A DNA stretch of 64,000 bases from UBA60 sp964587885 (GTDB taxonomy: Archaea; Thermoplasmatota; Poseidoniia; Poseidoniales; Poseidoniaceae). The translations under genes and the position numbers were made by a program. Positions 54,469 through 61,453 of this stretch are shown piece by piece (position 1 is the stretch's first letter; each line of letters begins with the position of its first letter). The stretch covers positions 90,649 to 154,648 of the forward strand of contig CAZPME010000002.1 in NCBI GenBank assembly GCA_964587885.1, read 5' to 3'. A model generated the notes under the pieces. That model was not told where the DNA came from, did not search any database, and worked only from the letters and a program-made list of their open reading frames with translations.

Positions 54469-55122
54469 ATGTTCTCCAATGCCAAGGCCCCCTCTCCTCG
54501 TTCCGCCCCTTGCCCGGGGTGGCTTATGACAGCGGTTGCACCATGGGGTGAAAACGCTGAAGATGCGTACGACCAAGGTCTTGTAGAATTAGGCTTGGGC
54601 GATGCTCGTTTGATTCGAGTAGAAGGGGCGATGTTGCCCATGGGATTTGAAGCCGTACCGATTCAGGACTTACCTATGGGTGCATTAGTCGAATGCCATC
54701 TCGCAGTAGCACATTGCGGTGATGGTCAGACAGCTTGCGCTGGAGTTGCTTGGGCTACAGCAAATACGCCAGAGGGCGATGAATGTGCGATTGTAGCAAC
54801 ACTTTCTACTAATTTAGATTATGAGGAAACTGAAATACAGTTGAAGAGAAATCTCCAAAGGCGTTTAGCAAGCCGTGACTTGGAAGTGAACACTTTTGAT
54901 GTTGCAGTCGACGAAGTTACCGCTGGCCCTGAGCATTTTGGAGTTGCTCTTGCCGCCCTAATAATGCCCAATAGTCTAATGATGGGACGAGCCAGTACTG
55001 GACGCGTACGTTCAACCGGTCGAGCAGGAATTAAGCCAGCCGATGTTCAGTACAAGGCACCTGCTGCCAAGGCCATGCGCCCTGGTGAGCGCCGTAGCGG
55101 AGACTCGGATTTCAGCCTATAG
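54469..55122 (+). CDS. Pyruvoyl-dependent arginine decarboxylase homologue lacking the pyruvoyl-forming serine
   Basis: A 217-residue member of the PdaD family, but probably not a decarboxylase. Residues 43-70 (LGDARLIRV, VPIQDLPMGALV) align with the Methanocaldococcus enzyme (GNVNLIRIS, VPLPKLPMGALV). The autocleavage pair Ser-Ser, which becomes the pyruvoyl group, is Glu52-Gly53 here (bases 54622-54627). The catalytic Glu of LIMEYEG is also absent (AIVATLS). A 45-residue basic C-terminal extension follows. It may be a structural or regulatory homologue. ATG 54469 is the start; ATG 54526 is possible. Confidence 0.8.
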   Translation: MFSNAKAPSPRSAPCPGWLMTAVAPWGENAEDAYDQGLVELGLGDARLIRVEGAMLPMGFEAVPIQDLPMGALVECHLAVAHCGDGQTACAGVAWATANTPEGDECAIVATLSTNLDYEETEIQLKRNLQRRLASRDLEVNTFDVAVDEVTAGPEHFGVALAALIMPNSLMMGRASTGRVRSTGRAGIKPADVQYKAPAAKAMRPGERRSGDSDFSL

Positions 55123-55172
55123 GGAAAGTGTGGCATTTAATCCGCTTTTACAAAGAATAAACCGGCAAAATG

Positions 55173-55532
55173 CTAAATCCAAACGTCATTTTCCGCAGTT
55201 AGCGCATTTATAACTGCACCAGTATTTACAACTCCACGCGGTTCAACTAACATTACTTTACACTCATTTTCTGCAAACGGTTTGTGCATTTTCCCTTGTG
55301 GAACAACATACATCTCACCCTCGCACAATTGAACTGTATGGGTCTCAAATTCGATTTGCATCTCCCCTTCAATTACGATAAAAACTTCATCGGTATCTTC
55401 GTGATTATGCCAAATGAATTCACCCTTGATCTTGGCTAACTTGAATTGGTAATCATTCATCTCAGCGATTATTTTCGGCGTCCAGTGCTCGGAAAACTTG
55501 GATAATTTTTCCTGCAAATTGATTTTCTCCAT
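55173..55532 (-). CDS. Cupin-domain protein
   Basis: A 119-residue single-domain cupin. Metal ligands are in HNHEDTDEVFIVIEGE (two His and a Glu) and the second motif PQGKMHKPF supplies the last His. Small cupins like this bind a metal and often act as isomerases, dioxygenases or sensors; the substrate cannot be read. It is divergent from the zinc-ribbon gene at 55645, with 112 bases between starts containing the partial palindrome taccc...gggta (55541-55565). Confidence 0.85.
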   Translation of the reverse strand: MEKINLQEKLSKFSEHWTPKIIAEMNDYQFKLAKIKGEFIWHNHEDTDEVFIVIEGEMQIEFETHTVQLCEGEMYVVPQGKMHKPFAENECKVMLVEPRGVVNTGAVINALTAENDVWI

Positions 55533-55644
55533 GCTTCTCTTACCCCTGTTTTACACATAAGGGTAGTGATTACATCTTTCAGAACTATTGTCAGAAGAGA
55601 GAATTGAACACAATGCTTGAGCACCAGTACACAGTGGACTAGAT

Positions 55645-56091
55645 ATGGAGCAGCCTACTTGGGATGTTTTGCGTTGCCCTGATTGTAGCCAAACTTATGG
55701 ACGAAAGCGCGGAACTGCTCCGCGTTGCTCTCGCTGTGGCCGGACTGGTGAGGATGGCGTGATTATTGTTGCCCAAGCCGAAAATGTTCATGATTTACGC
55801 GATGCCATTGCAATGGCAAACGTCCCAAAGGAAATACGTCAAGAATTGCAAGGTAAGTTGCCAAAGGAAAGGATGACATTACCTATTGCTGGCGAAGAAA
55901 AAGCCCCGCAGCAATCTCTGGCTGCAATTGCGAGTGCGACCGATGATTTTGGTGTTATTACCATTGAAAGACTTGAATTGGCATTAAGAAAAAAAGGTAT
56001 TTCAGCCCAACCAATACAGATTGTTGAGTGGGCAGAATCTGAAGGCCTGCTATTACGGCTCGATGAGGGCAGATGGCAGACGCTTGAGTGA
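55645..56091 (+). CDS. Zinc-ribbon plus winged-helix-like protein
   Basis: A 148-residue protein. Residues 9-32 hold a zinc ribbon (LRCPDCSQTYG and PRCSRCGRTG, four Cys). The middle is helical, and residues 98-146 look like a winged-helix (ITIERLELALRKKG, IVEWAESEGLLLRLDEG). The layout resembles archaeal DUF5817-type proteins of unknown role; the assignment is tentative. It ends 32 bases before tRNA-Pro on the same strand. Confidence 0.55.
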   Translation: MEQPTWDVLRCPDCSQTYGRKRGTAPRCSRCGRTGEDGVIIVAQAENVHDLRDAIAMANVPKEIRQELQGKLPKERMTLPIAGEEKAPQQSLAAIASATDDFGVITIERLELALRKKGISAQPIQIVEWAESEGLLLRLDEGRWQTLE

Positions 56092-56123
56092 GGCTTACAA
56101 AGGGCAGGCTTCACGCAGTCGCA

Positions 56124-56197
56124 GGGCCCGTGGGTTAGTTTGGCTATGCTAGGAGCTTTGGGAGCTTTTGACTCCGGTTCAAATCCGGACGGGCCCA
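56124..56197 (+). tRNA. tRNA-Pro (anticodon UGG)
   Basis: Cloverleaf of 74 bases. Acceptor gggcccg/cgggccc with discriminator A. The anticodon stem ggagc/gcttt encloses tttggga, giving anticodon tgg with G37, typical of tRNA-Pro. The T arm is tccgg-ttcaaat-ccgga. The D stem is weak (only three pairs, two of them G-U), which lowers certainty a little. No intron. It marks the left edge of the region that holds the benzoyl-CoA-type cluster. Confidence 0.88.
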
Positions 56198-56431
56198 TCC
56201 AATAGAACGAGTCTTGACTATCATTCGAATTGGTTTTGCTACCATCGCGTTCGGGCCTTCAACTTCGAGGATTGCCCACTCGATAGTTTCACCATTCTCG
56301 AGAAGGGGCATCATCACGGCAGAGTTGTGAAAGCATACAGGATAACCGAGAGTCAGAGACTTCCCGTCATAGATTACTTCAGAGTCTCCGATTGAATCCT
56401 GCGGGAGCATTGGAACTTCATGCTTGAACAT
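56144..56431 (-). CDS. Uncertain ORF overlapping tRNA-Pro
   Basis: A 95-codon frame from ATG 56431. The last 20 or so residues (IGWARPDLNRSQ) are the antisense shadow of the tRNA and cannot be functional coding. The first 75 residues (PMLPQDSIGDSEVIYDG, NSAVMMPLLENGETIEWAILEVEGP) look protein-like, and the frame stays open about 20 codons further upstream. It may be a small real gene, or the remnant of an element inserted at the tRNA. Confidence 0.3.
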   Translation of the reverse strand: MFKHEVPMLPQDSIGDSEVIYDGKSLTLGYPVCFHNSAVMMPLLENGETIEWAILEVEGPNAMVAKPIRMIVKTRSIGWARPDLNRSQKLPKLLA

Positions 56432-56870
56432 GGCTTCGTAATATCCGCTACCGACTTTCCCATTCCATTCGAAGGTGCATCTTCCGCATCAACTACTGCA
56501 TCGTAAACGGTGAGTTTACTCTCTCTATCGCGGCTTGCTTGGCAACCTCTTGATGCAGGGTTGCTGTGTTTCGGGTCGGTGCCACGAGGATCGGTACTTG
56601 AATCCGATGAAGTCCTTGAATACTAGAGGGAGTCTGCGATTTGACCTACGAGGAATAGTCTGAGATGAAAAGTGACGGCAAAGGCAATGAGATTCAGTGA
56701 AATGAAGACCAAGTCGGGGGCATTGTGGTCGAAATGGCTCGACTGAACTGAGCGCTATACCTTGAGATGAAGCAAGAAAGGCGGAAGGCATTTTGGTCGA
56801 ACCAAGGATGCCAAATCATAGCCGGCGAAGGTCTCTGTGACCCTGTAACAGGATAATTACTCCCAGACAT
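56432..56870. other. Stretch without a convincing gene
   Basis: About 440 bases. The only sizeable frame (88 codons, minus, 56525-56791) looks random and I reject it. Two small hairpins are visible (gcaacc/ggttgc near 56539-56561, atcgg/ccgat near 56594-56612). No RNase P, SRP or C/D-box consensus is recognised. It may be decayed insertion sequence, or an unrecognised RNA. Confidence 0.5.
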
Positions 56871-57395
56871 TTATTCTTGCACATTCCGATTGTTGCGGAA
56901 GATGGTCAAGGCGGCTCCAGCGATTCCTAACAAAGTGAATGAGATTGCAAACCCAGGAGTTTCATTTGCCTCGTCTAGTTTAAGGGCATTTGGATCAATT
57001 ACTGTGATACTTCCTCTCATGTCGGCAGAAGTATGTGGTTCACAAATGAAAAAGTATGTGCCTGCTTCGTCAAAAGTGAAATTGAAGTGAACGGTTGAAT
57101 CAACATCTCCACTTCTAAACCCTCCAGCCTTGTATTCATTGGAATCAGATGAGCTGGACTCAGCAACATTGTGGTCCATTGTGGTATTTTCCCAGTGGAA
57201 ATAGACGGTATCTCCCATATTGATCTCGAGAGTGGATGGTGAGAAGGCCAAATTTGAACCAGTGACGGTAATTTCATGAGTGGTCGCACTTGTGTTGGCA
57301 TCCTGTGCCGATACAATTCCAGTGGCTCCATTTAGTGCAAGCATTAACAAACCAATATATCCTAGTGCTGCAATTCTTCTCGTTATCTCAAACAT
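56871..57395 (-). CDS. Plastocyanin-like blue copper protein, archaeosortase-type C-terminus
   Basis: Secreted electron carrier, about 174 residues. I start at ATG 57395 (MFEITRR), followed by a signal peptide (to about residue 30) and a cupredoxin domain. Copper ligands are His in MDHNVAE and the loop CEPHTSADMRG (Cys, His, Met). The end is ETPGFAISF followed by a hydrophobic run and basic RNNRN, a PGF-CTERM-like sorting signal. It could accept electrons from the bc/b6f-type complex at the other end of this window. Upstream of it is the tryptophanase-type gene. Confidence 0.92.
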   Translation of the reverse strand: MFEITRRIAALGYIGLLMLALNGATGIVSAQDANTSATTHEITVTGSNLAFSPSTLEINMGDTVYFHWENTTMDHNVAESSSSDSNEYKAGGFRSGDVDSTVHFNFTFDEAGTYFFICEPHTSADMRGSITVIDPNALKLDEANETPGFAISFTLLGIAGAALTIFRNNRNVQE

Positions 57396-57498
57396 GGTTC
57401 TTCCCAAATTGGGTGTCTTAGAGATCCCTAATAATTTGCATGGCGAACATGTAATGCTATTGGATACTATACATTACAAATCTGTCAATCTGAAGAGT

Positions 57499-58965
57499 TC
57501 ATATCATCTCGTCCAATTTGATGTGATGGTTATTGAAAACATCTTTTTGCTCAGTGTCAAGCGCCGCAGATTCCGTCTCAATCCACTCAAATCGCGCGGA
57601 AAAGTGCCGCAATAATTCTGGTGCCTCAACAATTCGCATACCTCTAATGTTGCTAGCATTTTCAGCAATACTCCTAAGGGTATTGACAACATGCCTGAGA
57701 TGACTTTCAGTATAGGTTCTCCTAGGCAGAGCGAGCCTCACTAATTCAAGTGGAGGATACACGGTTTCACCAGTGCTCGGTGAGATAAAGGACAACATTA
57801 CTGAACCTACTTCAACACCTCTAACTCCACCTTCAAGATAACATTCGACTGCTAGACTCTGAGCAGGAAAATGCTCTGGGGGGATGTGTTGTAGCAATGC
57901 TCCTGCATCGATGTAAACTGCATGGCCGCCAGGGGGGCTAACAAGAGGTATTCCTGCGCTGAGCAATTCATCGTGCAACCAAGATATCTGATTAATTCGA
58001 TATTGCAGATAGTTTTCGTCGCATCCCTCGAGCAACCCAACCGCCATCGCTTCTAGGTCGCGACCAGCAAGTCCGCCATAGGTAGGAAATCCTTCGCGTA
58101 ATATCAACACCTGTTTTGCATCGGCAAAGATATCTTGATCATTCATCATCAGCAGACCCCCGATATTGACCAATGCATCCTTCTTACCACTGAAGGTCGC
58201 TCCATCTGCTACAGCAAACATGTCCTTGATGATATCAACAATTGACCAATCGCAGTATTCTAGTTCCCTCTGCTTGATCAGCCAAGCATTCTCGGCAAAT
58301 CGACAGGCATCAATGAAGAATGGTTTTTCATACCTCTTGCAAATATCGCTTGTAGCTTTTAGGTTGGCGAGTGAAACCGGTTGTCCACCTCCAGCATTAT
58401 TGGTTACGGTGACCATACAGAAGGGAATCTGCTCTCCTTTCGTTTTCAGGAGATCTTCCAATCGTTTAAGGTCCATGTTTCCTTTGAAAGGATGCGGATC
58501 ATTAGGGTTGGAACTCTCTTCAATGACTAGATTGACGGGGTCTCCACCACGAGCGAGTAGATTGGCTGCTGTGGTATCAAAATGTGTATTGGATGGAATG
58601 ATATCTCCATCACTCATCATGATAGAGGCCAATATTCCCTCAGCTGCTCTTCCTTGATGTGTTGGAACAAAATACTCGAATCCGAAAATATCCTCCACAA
58701 CTTCCGCTAATCGCTGAAAAGATTTTGAGCCAGCATAGGACTCATCACCTCTCATGATGCTAGCCCATTGTTCACTACTCATTGCACCTGTTCCTGAGTC
58801 GGTCAAGAGGTCAATCATGACTGCATTTGAAGGCAGATTGAACAAATTCCATCCCGCCATTTGGCATGCCTCTCTTCTTTCAGCAAGAGTATTGATTGGA
58901 ATGGCTTCAACGCTCTTGATCCGGAATGGTTCAAATGGATGATTTTCTTGCAAATTCTCCCTCAA
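57499..58965 (-). CDS. tnaA: Tryptophanase-type PLP lyase (beta-eliminating)
   Basis: PLP enzyme of the tryptophanase/tyrosine phenol-lyase family, 488 residues, full length. Typical blocks are FIRIK-like PFRIKSVE, IDLLTDSGTGAMS, MRGDESYAGSKSF, PTHQGRAAE, NNAGGGQPVSLANLK and EGFPTYGGLAGRD. The PLP lysine is K262 in SGKKDA. Specificity positions are Asp130, Val386 and His454, corresponding to Asp137, Ile396 and His463 of E. coli tryptophanase; the phenol-lyase has Thr, Arg and Phe there. So it should release indole, pyruvate and ammonia from tryptophan. TTG start overlaps the SDR stop. Confidence 0.9.
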   Translation of the reverse strand: MRENLQENHPFEPFRIKSVEAIPINTLAERREACQMAGWNLFNLPSNAVMIDLLTDSGTGAMSSEQWASIMRGDESYAGSKSFQRLAEVVEDIFGFEYFVPTHQGRAAEGILASIMMSDGDIIPSNTHFDTTAANLLARGGDPVNLVIEESSNPNDPHPFKGNMDLKRLEDLLKTKGEQIPFCMVTVTNNAGGGQPVSLANLKATSDICKRYEKPFFIDACRFAENAWLIKQRELEYCDWSIVDIIKDMFAVADGATFSGKKDALVNIGGLLMMNDQDIFADAKQVLILREGFPTYGGLAGRDLEAMAVGLLEGCDENYLQYRINQISWLHDELLSAGIPLVSPPGGHAVYIDAGALLQHIPPEHFPAQSLAVECYLEGGVRGVEVGSVMLSFISPSTGETVYPPLELVRLALPRRTYTESHLRHVVNTLRSIAENASNIRGMRIVEAPELLRHFSARFEWIETESAALDTEQKDVFNNHHIKLDEMI

Positions 58966-59744
58966 AGTAATTGCCCTCCATCGACAGGTATCATCGCACC
59001 AGAAATGTGGCGCGACATATCTGATGAAAGGAACAGTGCAACATCAGCAATATCTCTTGGAGTCGCGATGCGCCCATTGAGAGTCTCGCTCTTGGCACTT
59101 TCAATGACCTCTTTTGAGAGCCCAGAAATCATCTCTGTATCGACCATGCCAGGGGCAATTACATTGCAGGTCACTTGCCAGCGACCGAGGTCCTTTGCAG
59201 CTGAACGAGCAAGTCCTATGAGTCCTGCCTTGGAAGCAGCATAGGCGGCCTGCCCCCTCTTGCCGCGGAGAGCGTTGATGGATGAAACAAGAATAATGGA
59301 ACGAGGTTTAGGATTATTTCTTGCTAGACCGGAGAATGGAATCAAGTGATTCACAGCACCATCCAAATTAACGGCAATAACCTCTCTCCAGTCACTAATA
59401 TCCATTTTCCACAATACAGAATCTTTGCTGATGCCGGCATTACATACGAGAATATCCAACTCTCCGAACTCACGCGCAATTGAATCAACTACCACCACGG
59501 CCATCTCGTCGTCAGAAACATCGGCCTGAAAATCAAGTACCTTTACTCCAAGGCCACGTATCGTTCGGCACATTTCCACTGGTGCATCTTCACTAGGTGG
59601 CCAAGTGAAAGCAATATCTGCTCCTGCTTCTGCCAATCTAAGACAAATCTCTCGCCCAATTCCTGCACTTCCTCCGGTTACCAACGCTACTTTCCCAGAC
59701 AGGTCAATTTCAATGGACAATGCCTCAATCCTCCTTCTCGACAT
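58962..59744 (-). CDS. SDR-family oxidoreductase, candidate 3-hydroxypimeloyl-CoA dehydrogenase
   Basis: A 260-residue classical short-chain dehydrogenase, FabG-like. NAD(P)-loop TGGSAGIG at 23-30, CNAG at 101-104, catalytic Ser154/155, Tyr168 and Lys172 (YAASK), and a late DTEM segment are all in place. It overlaps oah by 20 bases, so the two genes are co-translated. Oah yields 3-hydroxypimeloyl-CoA, whose next step is 3-hydroxyacyl-CoA oxidation, so this enzyme is a reasonable candidate. Other substrates are possible. Its stop overlaps the tryptophanase start. Confidence 0.88.
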   Translation of the reverse strand: MSRRRIEALSIEIDLSGKVALVTGGSAGIGREICLRLAEAGADIAFTWPPSEDAPVEMCRTIRGLGVKVLDFQADVSDDEMAVVVVDSIAREFGELDILVCNAGISKDSVLWKMDISDWREVIAVNLDGAVNHLIPFSGLARNNPKPRSIILVSSINALRGKRGQAAYAASKAGLIGLARSAAKDLGRWQVTCNVIAPGMVDTEMISGLSKEVIESAKSETLNGRIATPRDIADVALFLSSDMSRHISGAMIPVDGGQLL

Positions 59745-60843
59745 ACATCAACGATTCTACTAATTCTGAAGACCAAAGCTCTCCCTTCGCAATTGCCTTC
59801 CTCAATTTGATGAAATCCAATTCACGAGGTGTTCGGCTCCCATCCTGATTACTTTTCCCTCCGAGGTTGAAAGCGCGGAAGCCGGCTGCTGCCTCAACAG
59901 CCATATTCAATGCTAACCATTCACGGTTACTTTCACGATTAGCATCCCACCAATGCAACTTCTTCTTACGAATGCTGGTCAAAGTCTTCCGCGCACACCC
60001 TGGGAAAGTATTGAGAAGTTTCCATGAAAGACCATCGACTGCTTCATCAAGTTTGGATAGATCAAATACACAACTTTGCATCAGGACCTTTCCTGCGCTT
60101 TTGGCCTCACCTTCAAGGAAGTCTCCATAGACGATAGAACCAGTGGATTTATCCACCCAGTCTAGGCGAACCATCGGATTTGGCACCCACTCACCTTCTG
60201 GGGAACGCAGCACTGGAACGATTTCATTCAATAGTCCTAGGTGCATTGCCTTGTGTGCCGACCATTGTTCACAGAGTACACATGATTCCACTGCTCGAGA
60301 AAATCCTACATAGAGGTCAAGAAAATCTGTCGAGCCCCCATCTGGTGCTGAGCCATGTTTTGGACCTGCTTGGCCATATCTTGCGAGGTCCGAGGAAATT
60401 GTGAAATCACAGGCGAGACCCATTTCTTGGCCTCCTGCGATGCGCATTCCATTGACTCGGTTAATGACCGGCTTCTCACATTCCAATATCAACGAAATCA
60501 TTCGATTGAATAAACCCATGTAGGTCCTGTATTCTTGAGGTCTCCAAGAATAATCATTTTCATATTCAACAGTGTTTCCTCCTGTGCAGAAAGCTGTGTC
60601 ACCTACCGCAGTAAGTACCACACAATTGACATCAGCACGAGTTGAAGCAATATCCAACGCCAAACACAATTCACGTAGCATTGCGGTGGTATAGGAATTG
60701 TATTGTGCAGGATTATCAAGCCATATCCATGCATCATAGAGGCCATCAATTTCTTCACCAGCAGGGCTTCTAATGGGTTTGAATTCCATCTTCAAATGCT
60801 GGAAGTCAGTATCTTCTGCTAAGGCATGTTTGTTTGGCGGCAT
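59725..60843 (-). CDS. oah: 6-oxocyclohex-1-ene-1-carbonyl-CoA hydrolase (ring-opening, Oah/BamA)
   Basis: Crotonase-fold enzyme that opens the partly reduced ring of the benzoyl-CoA pathway to 3-hydroxypimeloyl-CoA. It has about 372 residues from ATG 60843 (ATG 60852 and TTG 60864 are possible). Diagnostic blocks match Thauera Oah/BamA: NPAQYNSYTT, AFCTGGNTVEYEN, VNGMRIAGGQEMGLACDFTI, GQAGPKHGSAPDGGSTDFL, and the C-terminal TFPGCARKTLTSIRKKKLHW and ESNREWLALNM. Ordinary enoyl-CoA hydratases are about 260 residues and lack these. It lies just downstream of the hemerythrin gene. Confidence 0.93.
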   Translation of the reverse strand: MPPNKHALAEDTDFQHLKMEFKPIRSPAGEEIDGLYDAWIWLDNPAQYNSYTTAMLRELCLALDIASTRADVNCVVLTAVGDTAFCTGGNTVEYENDYSWRPQEYRTYMGLFNRMISLILECEKPVINRVNGMRIAGGQEMGLACDFTISSDLARYGQAGPKHGSAPDGGSTDFLDLYVGFSRAVESCVLCEQWSAHKAMHLGLLNEIVPVLRSPEGEWVPNPMVRLDWVDKSTGSIVYGDFLEGEAKSAGKVLMQSCVFDLSKLDEAVDGLSWKLLNTFPGCARKTLTSIRKKKLHWWDANRESNREWLALNMAVEAAAGFRAFNLGGKSNQDGSRTPRELDFIKLRKAIAKGELWSSELVESLMYVEKED

Positions 60844-60873
60844 ATCGATCATCCTTTGGTTCAAGTTATGTTC

Positions 60874-61449
60874 TCAGTTTAGAATTGTATCATGTTGGAA
60901 CGTCAATGAAGTCATTTTCTTCTTTAATGAAGAAATAACTGTACGATAATACTCACAAGGATTGACGCTATAACTTGCGTCAATTTCATTGAACTTGGCT
61001 ATTATTTTCTCTTCTTCAATGTCATCGAGCATTCTATTCCCCATCGGGAATAGAATTTCATTTTCTTTAGCAATATGGAGTCGTAGATGCTCTATGAATC
61101 TTGAAGCAGGAATCCACATACTATTGCCGTATGGTGGACCTTGTGTCAACGCCTCTTTCATCTGGCTATTGAACATGCGATATTCTTCATGCTCCCTCAT
61201 CATCACTGCGATAGGGCCATACTCGGGATTCATTCCGTTATTGCAATATGCCGGAAAAAGGACTATTTCTTCCTTGACATGGTGATAATCATCTGCAAAA
61301 TCAGATATGAAAGCAACGAGTACTTGCCAAGTATTGTCGCCTATATCAATGCCGTTTCTTTCCAATTCAATTACAGTTTCCATTAGCGATAACGCATCTA
61401 GGATAATGTCATGCTCTGCAACCAATATCATCATGCTATTCATGTACAT
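60874..61449 (-). CDS. Hemerythrin-like HHE-domain protein
   Basis: A 191-residue di-iron four-helix bundle protein from ATG 61449. Iron ligand patterns: VAEHD, YHHVKEEIVLFPAY, MMREHEEYRMF and LHIAKENEILFPMGNRM, the HHE cation-binding layout. A C-terminal 50 residues are less typical. It starts 4 bases after the had stop and lies 9 or more bases before oah. Hemerythrin-like proteins bind oxygen or sense it. Inside a gene set for oxygen-sensitive steps, an oxygen-scavenging or sensing role fits, but the sequence does not prove it. Confidence 0.85.
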   Translation of the reverse strand: MYMNSMMILVAEHDIILDALSLMETVIELERNGIDIGDNTWQVLVAFISDFADDYHHVKEEIVLFPAYCNNGMNPEYGPIAVMMREHEEYRMFNSQMKEALTQGPPYGNSMWIPASRFIEHLRLHIAKENEILFPMGNRMLDDIEEEKIIAKFNEIDASYSVNPCEYYRTVISSLKKKMTSLTFQHDTILN

Positions 61450-61453
61450 CACT

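Noticed and set aside
56525..56791. 88-codon minus-strand frame in the intergenic region
   Set aside because: No domain, no start signal, composition looks random.
57499..58965. Tyrosine phenol-lyase
   Set aside because: The three specificity positions are Asp, Val and His, as in tryptophanase.
59725..60864. Ordinary enoyl-CoA hydratase
   Set aside because: Length of about 375 residues and Oah-specific blocks; ordinary hydratases are near 260.
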